DNA of 64,000 nt from Methylophaga sp. 42_25_T18 (GCA_002163085.1 MAAJ01000006.1:62001-126000), one strand, 5' to 3'. Shown: positions 1 through 9,440, counted from the stretch's first letter. The notes: generated by a model from the sequence alone, not told the origin. Program-made: numbers and translations.

Positions 1-395
1 GAGGTTACCACTACATGTTTTAAATTCATCGTGGCAATCGTTTTAGCCAAATGTTCAGGTTCATTTTGATCTAAGGCATCCGGTCTACCATGAGCGATAT
101 CACAAAATGGACATCGGCGAGTACAGATATTGCCCATAATCAAAAAAGTGGCGGTGCCGTGGGTAAAACATTCACCTAAATTCGGGCATGCCGCTTCTTC
201 ACACACGGTATGAAGATCGTTTTCTCGCAATAATTTTTTTAGCCGTATTACTTCTGGATTACTCGGGGCTTTAGCACGGATCCATGCTGGTTTACGTTTA
301 GGATCACTCGGCACAATTTTTATCGGAATCCGTGATACCTTGGACTCACCTCTCAGTGCAGATACATCACGTTTTATTTTTACTGTTTCGCTCAT
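1..395 (-). CDS. lipA: Lipoyl synthase (3' part cut by window edge)
   Basis: Radical-SAM enzyme that inserts two sulfurs into protein-bound octanoyl groups to make lipoate. Only the first 131 codons lie in the window. They contain the auxiliary cluster motif C-x4-C-x5-C ([12 protein letters not shown]) and then the radical-SAM motif CTRRCPFC (C-x3-C-x2-C), both intact. The ATG at 395-393 directly abuts the lipB stop codon, so the two genes are probably translationally coupled. It is the last visible gene of the dacC-dat-ybeD-lipB-lipA series. Identification is very secure; the C-terminal half cannot be assessed. Confidence 0.97.
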   Translation of the reverse strand, partial: MSETVKIKRDVSALRGESKVSRIPIKIVPSDPKRKPAWIRAKAPSNPEVIRLKKLLRENDLHTVCEEAACPNLGECFTHGTATFLIMGNICTRRCPFCDIAHGRPDALDQNEPEHLAKTIATMNLKHVVVT

Positions 396-1004
396 TTATA
401 TACTCTTACGCATCTGTTGATTAAATTCAGATACAAATTTTTCTTTTGCCTCATCCATGCTGATATCACATGCTAGGCTCTTTAAATCAATCACTTCCAA
501 CCCCTGAAAACCACAAGGGTTGATATAACTAAAGGGTGTTAAGTCCATTGCCACATTCAAACTTAGGCCATGGTAACAAGCACCTTGTTTCACTCTTAAA
601 CCTAAAGACGCAACTTTTCGTCCGTCAACATACACACCCGGGGCGTCAGCACGAGATTGAGCCTTAATATCAAGCTTCGCAAGCATAGCTATCACACTAT
701 TTTCTATGCGCGAGATCATTTCCCTCACCCCAATTTTTTGGCGTTTCAAATCAATCAAGGTGTAAACAACCAACTGTCCAGGCCCATGAAAAGTGACCTG
801 TCCACCACGGTCAGTATTGACTAATGGGATGTCATGCGTATTTAAAACGTGTTCATCTTTGCCGTTCAAACCTAGGGTAAATACCGGTGGGTGCTCTAAT
901 AACCACAGTTCATCTTCGGTATTTTTATCACGCTCAGCAGTCAACTTGCGCATCGCTTCACACGTTGGCTGATAATCAACTAAACCTAGATCTTTAACAA
1001 TCAT
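396..1004 (-). CDS. lipB: Octanoyl-ACP:protein N-octanoyltransferase
   Basis: Transfers octanoate from acyl carrier protein to the lipoyl domains of 2-oxoacid dehydrogenases and GcvH, the step before LipA. The 202-aa product has the family motif RGGQVTFHGPGQ at about residues 66-77, the catalytic Lys130 in GRKVASLGLR and the catalytic Cys164 in INPCGFQG. Length is normal for the family. It lies 12 bp after ybeD and its TAA stop touches the lipA ATG, giving the classic ybeD-lipB-lipA order. Confidence 0.97.
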   Translation of the reverse strand: MIVKDLGLVDYQPTCEAMRKLTAERDKNTEDELWLLEHPPVFTLGLNGKDEHVLNTHDIPLVNTDRGGQVTFHGPGQLVVYTLIDLKRQKIGVREMISRIENSVIAMLAKLDIKAQSRADAPGVYVDGRKVASLGLRVKQGACYHGLSLNVAMDLTPFSYINPCGFQGLEVIDLKSLACDISMDEAKEKFVSEFNQQMRKSI

Positions 1005-1016
1005 CGCTGGCTATAT

Positions 1017-1286
1017 CTACAACAAATATTTAACTTGTTCATGACTGATTAAGTCTTTGTAAATAGCATCTAACTGCGATTTGCTTGTCACATAGATATT
1101 AACGGTTACCGAGGTAAATTTACCCCCCGAACTGTGCTTGCTTGATACCGCACCTTCTTTAATATCACTCACATGGCGACGAATAATATCTACAACAATG
1201 GCATCAAAGTCATCACTAGCAGGCCCCATCGCTTTAATATCATAGTCACAGGGGAACTCCATTAAGGTGTCATTTTCTTCTGCCAT
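1017..1286 (-). CDS. ybeD: DUF493 (YbeD/UPF0250) family protein
   Basis: Small 89-aa cytoplasmic protein of the YbeD family, which has a ferredoxin-like fold resembling ACT regulatory domains. The family's precise role is not settled; its constant position beside lipB suggests a link to lipoate synthesis or its regulation (inference). The core around residues 10-60 (MEFPCDYDIKAMG and the VTVNIYVTS strand) is typical. Its ATG overlaps the stop codon of the upstream transaminase gene by one base (TGATG), which indicates translational coupling. Confidence 0.9.
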   Translation of the reverse strand: MAEENDTLMEFPCDYDIKAMGPASDDFDAIVVDIIRRHVSDIKEGAVSSKHSSGGKFTSVTVNIYVTSKSQLDAIYKDLISHEQVKYLL

Positions 1287-2134
1287 CAGAAGCCTCCCTG
1301 TTGTTTATACTGTTGATAAAGAACATCTATTTTTTTCCAAACTTCGCCGGGCTTGCCTGAACTGACAGCAACGCCATCCAACGTTGTGACCGGCAATACT
1401 TCTTTAGTTGAACTGCTCACCCAAATCTCATCAGCATCACGTAATTGCTGCTCAGTCACAGCTTGTTCTTTTACAGTAATATTTGCTGACGCTGCAAGTT
1501 CAAGGATTAACTCACGAGTAATCCCCGGCAATACTTTTTCATCTTTCGGTGCAGTATAAATCTTGCCATCAATAACTGCATAGGCATTACTGGCCGAACC
1601 TTCGGTCAAATAACCATCTCGAATCAATAATGCTTCTTGGGCGCCGACATCTTGTGCCTGCTGTTTTAACAAGCTATTCGGCAACAAAGTAATGGCTTTA
1701 ATATGACAATTTTGCCAGCGAATATCTGGTACGGTAATAGCAGCAATGCCTTTACTTTTATAATCTTCAGGTACTGCTTGTAACGGGTTACTCATCGCAA
1801 AAGCGGTTGGTTCAACGCCTTCAGGAAATACATGATCACGAGGAGCAACGCCTCGTGTTACCTGTAAATATACCGATTGATCACCCCCACCATTACGTTC
1901 AATCAACTGCTCGATCATGGTCCGCCACTGTGAACCCGATAGCGGATTTGTCATTCTGACAGCATCAAGACTACGTTGCAGGCGGTTTAAATGACTTTCT
2001 AATCTAAAGCACTGGCTGGCATATACCGGAATAACTTCATAAACCCCATCACCCAATAAAAAACCACGATCAAAAACCGATACTTTTGCATGTTCAGCGG
2101 CAATAAAATCACCATTAAGAAAAACGTCGTTCAC
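1286..2134 (-). CDS. dat: D-amino acid aminotransferase (class IV PLP enzyme)
   Basis: Fold-type IV PLP transaminase, 282 aa, that interconverts D-amino acids and 2-oxo acids, for example D-alanine and D-glutamate. The PLP lysine is Lys146 in CHIKAITLLPN, followed by the cofactor-binding motif LTEGSASN (about 176-183). The local sequence resembles Bacillus D-alanine transaminases more than IlvE. Its place directly after the D,D-carboxypeptidase gene dacC (3-bp gap) makes a role in D-alanine recycling or D-glutamate supply for peptidoglycan plausible. A branched-chain or 4-amino-4-deoxychorismate lyase activity is less likely given the Dat-like motif. Confidence 0.88.
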   Translation of the reverse strand: MNDVFLNGDFIAAEHAKVSVFDRGFLLGDGVYEVIPVYASQCFRLESHLNRLQRSLDAVRMTNPLSGSQWRTMIEQLIERNGGGDQSVYLQVTRGVAPRDHVFPEGVEPTAFAMSNPLQAVPEDYKSKGIAAITVPDIRWQNCHIKAITLLPNSLLKQQAQDVGAQEALLIRDGYLTEGSASNAYAVIDGKIYTAPKDEKVLPGITRELILELAASANITVKEQAVTEQQLRDADEIWVSSSTKEVLPVTTLDGVAVSSGKPGEVWKKIDVLYQQYKQQGGF

Positions 2135-2137
2135 TGA

Positions 2138-3283
2138 TTAACCCCAAATCAACATCAACAAAGAATCAATCAATCGGCGCCACCAGCTACCCTGCTCAAC
2201 AGTCTGCAACGCGATTAGTGCTTGTGTCGCGATCAACTCATCGCCTAAGCGAATTTCAACTTCGCCTAATTGTGTTCCAGTCATAATGGGAGCGATGACT
2301 GGCTGCTGGATGTTAGTTGTCACAACTAGTTCTTTATACCGACCTCTAGGTACGGTCACTGATAAGGTTTGCTCTAAGCCTAAAGTCAGTTGTTTATCGG
2401 TACCCTTCCAGATTTTTGTCTCTGTTACTTGGGTTTGTGCTTGGTAAAGGGCATGCGTTTCAAAAAAGCGAAACCCATAATTCATCAATTTTTGAGTTTC
2501 CTGAGCACGGGCATTTTCACTGCGTGTGCCTAAGACAACAGAAATCAATCGCATATCACCACGCTTAGCTGAAGCAGCTAGGCAATATCCTGCTTCTTCG
2601 GTATGTCCCGTTTTCAAACCATCCACACTATTATCACGCCATAACAATTTATTCCGGTTATGTTGGGTAATGTTGTTATAGGTGTACTCTTTCTCTGCAT
2701 ACCATTTATAGTGATCCGGAAAATCCCGAATAATCGCTGCCGATAAGGTCGCTATATCACGCGCCGTGGTGAAATGATCGGGATCAGGTAGGCCTGTAGA
2801 GTTACGATAATTAGTATTAACCATGCCTAACTGCTGAGCATATTGGTTCATCATTTGAGCAAAGGTTTCTTCGCTACCCGCAATATGTTCTGCTAAAGCA
2901 ACAGCAGCGTCATTACCCGATTGAATAATCATGCCTCGTAATAATACTTCAACAGGTACTTTGGTATTTACTTCAATAAAACTACGAGAACCAACCATGC
3001 GCCATGCTTTTTCACTAATTAACACTTCGTCTGCAAGGCTGATATTACCCATCTGCAATTCATGTGATACCACATAGGCCGTCATTAACTTGGTAATACT
3101 GGCCGGTGGCAAACGCTGATCTGAGTTTAACTCTGCAACTATTCGACCACTATCAAAGTCTTGCAAAATATAAGATTTGGCTACAACAGTAGGTGCTGAG
3201 GGGTTAGGCGTTACAACAGCTTCGGCTGCGGTATAAAACAATACCAAAGACGACAACAAGACAAATTTAATTGTTTTAAACAT
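2138..3283 (-). CDS. dacC: D-alanyl-D-alanine carboxypeptidase (PBP5/6 type)
   Basis: Low-molecular-mass penicillin-binding protein that trims the terminal D-Ala from peptidoglycan stem peptides in the periplasm. Visible are an N-terminal signal peptide (about 1-22), the SxxK motif Ser62-Ile-Thr-Lys65, SGN at 122-124 and KTG at 224-226. A PBP5 C-terminal domain follows, ending in an amphipathic membrane-surface helix (GSWWRRLIDSLLMLIWG). At 381 aa it has the normal length. It follows rlpA by 24 bp and precedes dat by 3 bp in the wall operon. dacA would be an equally acceptable symbol. Confidence 0.95.
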   Translation of the reverse strand: MFKTIKFVLLSSLVLFYTAAEAVVTPNPSAPTVVAKSYILQDFDSGRIVAELNSDQRLPPASITKLMTAYVVSHELQMGNISLADEVLISEKAWRMVGSRSFIEVNTKVPVEVLLRGMIIQSGNDAAVALAEHIAGSEETFAQMMNQYAQQLGMVNTNYRNSTGLPDPDHFTTARDIATLSAAIIRDFPDHYKWYAEKEYTYNNITQHNRNKLLWRDNSVDGLKTGHTEEAGYCLAASAKRGDMRLISVVLGTRSENARAQETQKLMNYGFRFFETHALYQAQTQVTETKIWKGTDKQLTLGLEQTLSVTVPRGRYKELVVTTNIQQPVIAPIMTGTQLGEVEIRLGDELIATQALIALQTVEQGSWWRRLIDSLLMLIWG

Positions 3284-3307
3284 TATTTACTCTCAAAAGA
3301 AGAATTT

Positions 3308-4117
3308 TTATTCAATCACTATATGGGCATCAGTGAAGCCCAAATCAAGTAGTCGACTAGCAAGGGAGTCACCGTACTCCACACTAGCTAACGGCCCGAC
3401 CCTCACACGATAAACATTACCATCAGGTTTTAGGAACGGCACAACAAGTACGGCATCACCAATTTCCTGCTGAATTTTACTTTTTAATTGCTCAGCTCTA
3501 TTTTCTGTACTAAAGGCGCCTACTTGCAAGTACATGCCAACCGAACCCCGTGTGACAGGCGCTTGTTCAACTTCAGCTGCGATAGAAACTGGGGCTTCGC
3601 CTAGCGTAATGACACGAACATCGACTAACCCCGTGCCTTTAGCCACGATACCTAATTTTGTTGCTGCACTATAGGACAAATCGATCAAACGATTATCATG
3701 AAACGGACCACGATCATTGACCTTCACAATCACTTTTCGACCATTATTTAAGTTTGTTACTTCAACATAAGTAGGTAATGGTAATGTTTTATGGGCGGCA
3801 GTCATTGCATACATATCATAAGGCTCCCCGCTCGACGTTCGCTTGCCATGAAACTTGGTGCCATACCAAGAAGCAATGCCTTTTTCATGGTAACCACGAC
3901 TTGACGTCAGGGTGTAATAACGTTTGCCAAACACATTATAATGGGCAGGATTACCATATTTACTACGAGGCTCATCACGCGGTACTGCATTGGGAATATT
4001 AGCGACATCCGGTACTTCTGATGGTGCACTATCCTGCCTATCAGTAATACCACCGCAAGCCGTTAAGAACAAAAATAGGCTTAAGCTACCGAGTTGTTTC
4101 AATTTAGAAATAAACAT
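3308..4117 (-). CDS. rlpA: RlpA septal-ring lytic transglycosylase lipoprotein
   Basis: Outer-membrane lipoprotein of the RlpA family, which cleaves denuded glycan strands in some gammaproteobacteria. From the ATG at 4117 the protein has a lipoprotein signal ending in LTAC (lipidated Cys21). A double-psi beta-barrel domain follows (GIASWYGTKFHGKRTSSGE to DRGPFHDNRLIDLS), then a C-terminal SPOR domain (MYLQVGAFSTENRAEQ). I chose this ATG because it lies one base after the mltB stop and has GGAA about 7 bp upstream. The frame stays open to 4153, but that would add a hydrophilic extension ahead of the signal peptide. Confidence 0.93.
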   Translation of the reverse strand: MFISKLKQLGSLSLFLFLTACGGITDRQDSAPSEVPDVANIPNAVPRDEPRSKYGNPAHYNVFGKRYYTLTSSRGYHEKGIASWYGTKFHGKRTSSGEPYDMYAMTAAHKTLPLPTYVEVTNLNNGRKVIVKVNDRGPFHDNRLIDLSYSAATKLGIVAKGTGLVDVRVITLGEAPVSIAAEVEQAPVTRGSVGMYLQVGAFSTENRAEQLKSKIQQEIGDAVLVVPFLKPDGNVYRVRVGPLASVEYGDSLASRLLDLGFTDAHIVIE

Positions 4118-4118
4118 T

Positions 4119-5093
4119 TTATTTTCCATATTGCTCACGAATAGCTTGAGCAAGTTGAGTTACGGCCATTGCATACATCCTGCTGTGATTATAGCGAGTC
4201 ACCGCATAAAAATTTTGGCGTGCCAACCAATATTCTTCACCACTTGTTTGAGTTAACGAGATCAGCGAAACATCGTCATTACCCATGGGCAAGTGGTGTA
4301 AGGAAATACCAGCAATGGTGAGTTCAGCCCTGTTAATTGATGGCTTTAAGCCTTTTTTCAATAACACTGTTGGGGTTTCACCACTGATAAATGTTTTATG
4401 AACAATGCTTTTGCCTGCTACCCAGCCATGACGTTTTAGATAATTAGCTATACTACCTATGGCATCAACCGGATTAGTCCAAATATCTCGTTTGCCATCA
4501 TTATCAAAATCAACAGCATATTCACGATAACTGCTTGGCATAAACTGACCTAAACCCATGGCTCCGGCATAAGAACCAACAGGTGTTAGACGCGACATAT
4601 TCTCTTCGCGCGTTAACAATAAGAAATGTTCTAATTCACTGCGGAAAAATGGGCTCCGTGGAGGATAGCGAAACGCTAAGGTTGATAAGGCATCAACAAC
4701 ACGATACCCGCCTACATTTCCGCCATATCGTGTTTCTACGCCCAATATAGCAATAATAATTTCCGCAGGCACACCATATTTTTGTTCAGCTGCAGCTAAG
4801 GTTGCAGTATGGTTTTTCCAAAACTTGACGCCACCATTAATACGCTTTTCGGTAATAAATATTTTGCGGTAGTCATACCAAGGTTTGCTCTTTTCTGCCG
4901 GGCGCGATATCGCTTTTAAAATACTATCTTTAACTTCAACTTCATTAAATATCTGAGACAGGACGTCTTTATCAAAGTCATGCTTTGTCACCATTTCATC
5001 AATAAACACAGTGATATCTGGCAATGCCGGATTTGCATATACATTTGTCATTGATATGCACATCAATGTGGCGACTATAATCAATTGCTTCAT
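4119..5093 (-). CDS. mltB: Membrane-bound lytic murein transglycosylase B
   Basis: Periplasmic lytic transglycosylase that cuts glycan strands to 1,6-anhydromuropeptides. The 324-aa product has a signal peptide (1-20), the SLT family 3 catalytic Glu120 in ILGVETRYGG, and the conserved stretches PVGSYAGAMGLGQFMPSSYR and DFDNDGKRDIW. There is no obvious lipobox (the signal ends NVYA), so a soluble periplasmic form is likely. Its ATG overlaps the rodA stop by 4 bp, placing it firmly in the rod-shape operon with the synthetic enzymes. Confidence 0.94.
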   Translation of the reverse strand: MKQLIIVATLMCISMTNVYANPALPDITVFIDEMVTKHDFDKDVLSQIFNEVEVKDSILKAISRPAEKSKPWYDYRKIFITEKRINGGVKFWKNHTATLAAAEQKYGVPAEIIIAILGVETRYGGNVGGYRVVDALSTLAFRYPPRSPFFRSELEHFLLLTREENMSRLTPVGSYAGAMGLGQFMPSSYREYAVDFDNDGKRDIWTNPVDAIGSIANYLKRHGWVAGKSIVHKTFISGETPTVLLKKGLKPSINRAELTIAGISLHHLPMGNDDVSLISLTQTSGEEYWLARQNFYAVTRYNHSRMYAMAVTQLAQAIREQYGK

Positions 5094-6220
5094 GGTGACA
5101 TCATCCTTCGGTGGGTATGAATTGACATCAGGATACCGAAGCCAGCTAATAAGGTCACCATTGACGTGCCCCCATAACTGACTAATGGCAATGGCACACC
5201 GACTACAGGCAATAAACCTGTCACCATCCCGACATTAACAAACACATAGACCAGGAAAGTAGCAGATATACTCCCGGCTAATAAACGTGCAAAACTCGTT
5301 TGCGCCTGACTAGCGATAAATAACCCGCGGCCAGCCACTAATAAATACCAAAACAATAATAATCCTACGCCCACTAAACCAAACTCTTCGGCGAGCACGG
5401 CAAAAATAAAATCGGTTGAGCGCTCTGGTAAAAACTCAAGATGAGATTGTGTTCCTTCTAACCAACCGCGACCAAATAAACCACCTGAACCTATGGCAAT
5501 TTTAGATTGAATAATATGATAGCCGGAACCTAATGGATCACTTTCTGGATTAAGGAAGGTTAATACACGTTGCCGTTGATAAGCGTGCATGACATACCAC
5601 AACACCGGTAATGCCGAGGCACATAAGGTGATAAAGCCAAGAATAATACGCCATCGTATGCCCGATAAAAATAAGACTATCAGACCGGAACTGGCTATCA
5701 ATAACGAGGTGCCTAAATCTGGTTGTTTAGCTATCAGCAATGAAGGCAGCACAATGATCATTAAACCAATAATTAACCGCCACGCTGTCGGCGGTAACGG
5801 ACGTTCAGCTAAAAATGAGGCCACTAATAATGGCACCGCCAATTTCATTAATTCAGAGGGCTGGAAACGAAAAAAACCCAAATCTAACCATCGCTGTGCT
5901 CCCTTACCTTCATGGCCAAATACAAGTACAGCGACGAGTAAAATCAAACCTAGTCCATATAACCAATAAGCCCCATCACGCATACGGTCAGGGTGAATCT
6001 GGGCCAGAAGCAATAGAACGACAAAGGCGGTGCCCATGCGAATTAATTGCCTAATTATTAATCCCGAGTCTTGGCCACCAGCACTGTATAACACCATCAA
6101 ACCCACAGCCAACAACACCACTAAGCCGAGTAACAACAAAGCATCTAAATGTACCCGACTTAATACACCACTAAGACCAAAGCTATGTGTCTGCTGTCTT
6201 TCGTTGAGCAAACTACTCAT
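5090..6220 (-). CDS. rodA: Rod-shape SEDS peptidoglycan glycosyltransferase RodA
   Basis: Polytopic SEDS-family enzyme that polymerises lipid II during side-wall elongation together with PBP2. The product is about 376 aa with ten or so hydrophobic segments. It carries SEDS signatures such as KLAVPLLVASFLAERPLPP, the GLFGRGWLEGTQSHLEFLPE loop and the C-terminal VVGVPLPLVSYGGTSM. The ATG at 6220 overlaps the mrdA stop by 8 bp and has GGAA about 10 bp upstream. An upstream in-frame TTG (6235) would add five residues and looks less likely. Confidence 0.96.
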   Translation of the reverse strand: MSSLLNERQQTHSFGLSGVLSRVHLDALLLLGLVVLLAVGLMVLYSAGGQDSGLIIRQLIRMGTAFVVLLLLAQIHPDRMRDGAYWLYGLGLILLVAVLVFGHEGKGAQRWLDLGFFRFQPSELMKLAVPLLVASFLAERPLPPTAWRLIIGLMIIVLPSLLIAKQPDLGTSLLIASSGLIVLFLSGIRWRIILGFITLCASALPVLWYVMHAYQRQRVLTFLNPESDPLGSGYHIIQSKIAIGSGGLFGRGWLEGTQSHLEFLPERSTDFIFAVLAEEFGLVGVGLLLFWYLLVAGRGLFIASQAQTSFARLLAGSISATFLVYVFVNVGMVTGLLPVVGVPLPLVSYGGTSMVTLLAGFGILMSIHTHRRMMSP

Positions 6221-8066
6221 CAGCTGCGATTCCAAAATATTGTTCGATCATCTTACGAGCGATGGGCGCAGCAGTTTTACTACCACTGCCTCCATTCTCC
6301 ACAACTATCGCCACGACAAACTCTGGTTTCTCAGCCGGTGCGAATGCAATAAATAACGCATGATCATGTAATTTCTTCGCTAAGGTGTCTGCATCATATT
6401 TTTCATCCTGCTTAATACCAAAGACTTGTGCCGTACCAGTTTTCCCTGCCACCTTAAACGGTAAGTTTTTCCCTATATGCCTTGCGGTACCTCGCTGGCC
6501 ATGCACCACCTCGATCATAGAATCAATTACTATTTCCCAATTTTTACTATCCACCATCGGTAAGCTGTCCGCGGTCAATACACTTTGTAACTGCATATCA
6601 TCCTGTCCTACGTGTCGTCGAGCACGTACGGCCTGTGGCGGCTTATTAACGCCTCGCATTGCCAATGTTGCTGTTGCCTGTGCAAGTTGTATCGGTGTAG
6701 TTTGATTGAAGCCTTGGCCAATGCCTGATATTAGTGTTTCCCCTGGGTACCAAGCCTGATTTCGATTATCACGTTTCCACTGTCGTGAGGGTGATAAACC
6801 TTTACTTTCACTTGGCAAATCTATGCCCGTACGCTGACCAAAGCCAAATAAGTCTAAAAAGTTATGCATGCGATCTATGCCTAAGGCATGAGCAAGATCG
6901 TAAAAATAAACATCACACGATTGTGCAATTGATGTTTTTAAATCAACATGACCATGGCCATGTTTTTTCCAACAGCGATAACGGTGATCTTGTCCTGACA
7001 GACTATACCAACCGGGATCAAATGTTTTGCTATGTTCATCCACTACGCCAAGTTCCAAGCCTGCAAGCGCTACAAAAGGCTTTAAGGTGGATCCTGGTGG
7101 ATAGTGCCCACGTAAGGCCCGGTCAAACAAGGGTCTCTCAAGTGAATCCCTTAATACTGCGTAGTTTTTTCTGCTGATCCCCGTCACAAATTCATTTGGA
7201 TCAAAATCTGGTTTACTTACCATCGCTAACAAACCACCGGTGCGGGGATCTAAAGCAACAATAGCGCCGTTATAGTCCCCTAGTGCAGTAGCCGCCACTC
7301 GCTGTAAATTGATATCTAAATGTAGAAATAAATCATCACCGGCTTGTGAAGCGACACTTTCTAACTCCCGGACGACTCGACCTTGTACATTGGTCTCAAC
7401 TTTTTGGTGGCCCACCGTTCCGTGAAGAATATCCTCATAACGTTTTTCGACACCCGTTTTTCCTATTTGCAAGGTGCCTTTGTAGTTTAATGCATCGATT
7501 TTTTTCTGATCACGTTCGTTAATTCGGCCCACATAACCCACGGCATGTGAAAATAGACTGCCATGTGGATAGTATCGAATTAGCCGACCAACAACATCAA
7601 CACCAGCAAAGCGATGACGATTCACCGATAAGATGGCCACTTCTTTTTCAGTTAGTCGTTGACGTATCACCACACGATTAAATCGGCGTTGTTTCTTAAT
7701 GTGTTGTTTTATATCGTCCATATCTTCTTCTGTTATGGCTAACAACTCAGCGATATTGTGTAAGGTTGAATCAATGTCTGTGACCTGTTCAGGGATCATT
7801 TCTAGACTAAAAGTAGGAATATTCTCAGCTAAAACCACCCCGTTACGATCAAAAATAAGCCCTCGTTGTGGCGGCAAAGCTTCTATATCGACACGATTTT
7901 TAGCGGATAAGGAATCAAAATGTTCATATTCCATGACTTGCAATACCACAAGTCTAACCATCACAATCGTAAACAAAATCACAGCGAATAAAGCAGCAAA
8001 GATTAAACGATCATTGACGAGACGGCTTTCTCGAAAATGGTCTGTCAGCGTTAACCGTAAGGCCAT
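6213..8066 (-). CDS. mrdA: Penicillin-binding protein 2 (elongasome transpeptidase)
   Basis: Class B PBP that cross-links peptidoglycan during elongation, partner of RodA. The 617-aa protein has one N-terminal transmembrane anchor (about 20-45) and a pedestal domain containing PPQRGLIFDRNG. The transpeptidase domain has Ser326-Thr-Leu-Lys329, SCD at 383-385 and KTG at 542-544. All catalytic motifs are intact. mreD lies 7 bp upstream and rodA overlaps its 3' end, so mreCD-mrdA-rodA reads as one transcription unit. Confidence 0.97.
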   Translation of the reverse strand: MALRLTLTDHFRESRLVNDRLIFAALFAVILFTIVMVRLVVLQVMEYEHFDSLSAKNRVDIEALPPQRGLIFDRNGVVLAENIPTFSLEMIPEQVTDIDSTLHNIAELLAITEEDMDDIKQHIKKQRRFNRVVIRQRLTEKEVAILSVNRHRFAGVDVVGRLIRYYPHGSLFSHAVGYVGRINERDQKKIDALNYKGTLQIGKTGVEKRYEDILHGTVGHQKVETNVQGRVVRELESVASQAGDDLFLHLDINLQRVAATALGDYNGAIVALDPRTGGLLAMVSKPDFDPNEFVTGISRKNYAVLRDSLERPLFDRALRGHYPPGSTLKPFVALAGLELGVVDEHSKTFDPGWYSLSGQDHRYRCWKKHGHGHVDLKTSIAQSCDVYFYDLAHALGIDRMHNFLDLFGFGQRTGIDLPSESKGLSPSRQWKRDNRNQAWYPGETLISGIGQGFNQTTPIQLAQATATLAMRGVNKPPQAVRARRHVGQDDMQLQSVLTADSLPMVDSKNWEIVIDSMIEVVHGQRGTARHIGKNLPFKVAGKTGTAQVFGIKQDEKYDADTLAKKLHDHALFIAFAPAEKPEFVVAIVVENGGSGSKTAAPIARKMIEQYFGIAADE

Positions 8067-8073
8067 TTAGGGT

Positions 8074-8553
8074 TCAACTAACATGAAAAGAACGTCTGAT
8101 ATTTCGTAATAAAGCATAGTTAATTGGCCAAAGAATCATGCTGGTCACGGCTGGTAACCACATATACCAACTTGCACTCTGAGGAGACATGATAACGGCA
8201 ATAATATGAATTAATAATACTAAGGACAAAATAATCAATGCTTGCTGCCATACCGGATATTGACGTAACTGCAAATGAAAACGTGCGGTCAAAAATATCA
8301 CTAAGGCGTATGAAAAAGCGGTTACTCCGAGCGCGCCCCCCATCATAATATCCATTAAAACACCTACGACCCACGCAAAGCCCACACTAACTCTTCGAGG
8401 TAGCGCCATGACCCAATACATGAGGACCATTAATACAAATTCTGGTCTAAATAGTCTGAGTTGTTCTGGCAATGGCAACATCATCAAGATCATGGCGATC
8501 ATGATGGTGATAATAATAATTCCCCTTCCACTTGCTGGTTTTGTGCTTATCAT
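8074..8553 (-). CDS. mreD: Rod shape-determining protein MreD
   Basis: Small integral membrane protein (159 aa) of the elongation machinery that works with MreC to activate RodA-PBP2. It has about five hydrophobic segments and the family-typical RPEFVLMVLMYWVMALP stretch followed by GFAWVVGVLMDIMMGGALG. Its start overlaps the mreC stop by 4 bp (ATGA), indicating translational coupling. Sequence conservation in MreD is low, so position and topology are the main support. Confidence 0.93.
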   Translation of the reverse strand: MISTKPASGRGIIIITIMIAMILMMLPLPEQLRLFRPEFVLMVLMYWVMALPRRVSVGFAWVVGVLMDIMMGGALGVTAFSYALVIFLTARFHLQLRQYPVWQQALIILSLVLLIHIIAVIMSPQSASWYMWLPAVTSMILWPINYALLRNIRRSFHVS

Positions 8554-9422
8554 GGCATTTTCTCTCCAGATAAGGTCTCAGGCTTATTCATCTTCTGCGG
8601 TTTTTCTGTGGGTAAAACTAATAAAACTTCCCGACTCGAATCTAGTTTTGCTGCCGGTTTGACCGCAATATCCGCAAAGGCTTTACCTTGGGGAAAGTCA
8701 ACTGATATCACGGTACCAACTGGATAGCCTGCGGGGAACCTACCACCCAAACCAGAGGTAACTAGTAGGTCTCCTTCACGTACATCCGCATTATGGGGTA
8801 AATATTCAAGCTGGAGGATTCCACCTAAACCACGCCCTGTTGCTACCGCTCTTAAACCATTTCTATTTAACTGGACAGGAATACCATGCCCAGGATCTGT
8901 CAACAGTACAACGCGGCTAGAGAAAGGCGTAACTTCTGTTACTTGGCCCATAACACCGGTTGCATCTAATACCGGCTGCCCCTCAAATACACCTGATCGT
9001 TGACCTTTATCAATCAATACTTGCTGTGAAAACGGGTCTAAATCGATAGTTAACAATTCGGCAACCAAAACATGCTCTTGCAAGCGAAAAGATGAGCCTA
9101 ACAATTCACGTAAACGCATATTCTCGCGCTCTAAGGCTTGCATCTTTTGGATACGGACATGATTAAGTAAATTAGTGATTTCTAATGCGGAATTTTTTTC
9201 TTGTAACTGTTTACGGTCCTGAAAATACTCACTGAACCAATGGCCAATATCATTCGGCATAGAAGCTAATGTTTGAATGGGATAGACCACTGTCGACAAG
9301 ATAGTTCGTACCGACGAAAAATAATTTAACCGCGAATCAAGAACAAACAGCATCAATGATGCTATTACCGCTAATAACATGCGTGTATTTAGAGAGGGAT
9401 GATGAGTAAATAATGATTTGAT
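8550..9422 (-). CDS. mreC: Rod shape-determining protein MreC (probable ATC start)
   Basis: Periplasmic scaffold of the elongasome: a single N-terminal membrane anchor, a coiled coil (about 65-110) and two beta domains ending near GLGGRFPAGYPVG. The first ATG in frame is at 9380 and has no recognisable ribosome site. Upstream in the same frame the DNA encodes IKSLFTHHPSLNTR. This aligns residue for residue with the usual MreC N-terminus (E. coli begins MKPIFSRGPSLQIR), with an ATC codon at the Met position. An AGGG lies 8 bp before that ATC, and an in-frame TAG lies two codons upstream of it. I therefore place the start at 9422 (290 aa); the alternative is the ATG at 9380 (276 aa). Confidence 0.85.
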   Translation of the reverse strand: MKSLFTHHPSLNTRMLLAVIASLMLFVLDSRLNYFSSVRTILSTVVYPIQTLASMPNDIGHWFSEYFQDRKQLQEKNSALEITNLLNHVRIQKMQALERENMRLRELLGSSFRLQEHVLVAELLTIDLDPFSQQVLIDKGQRSGVFEGQPVLDATGVMGQVTEVTPFSSRVVLLTDPGHGIPVQLNRNGLRAVATGRGLGGILQLEYLPHNADVREGDLLVTSGLGGRFPAGYPVGTVISVDFPQGKAFADIAVKPAAKLDSSREVLLVLPTEKPQKMNKPETLSGEKMP

Positions 9423-9440
9423 AGTCTAAACCCTAAAAAC

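Noticed and set aside
3778..6356. Several plus-strand open frames of 70-126 codons opposite mltB, rodA and mrdA
   Set aside because: They lie wholly opposite strongly identified genes, have no family features and no ribosome sites; they are shadow frames.
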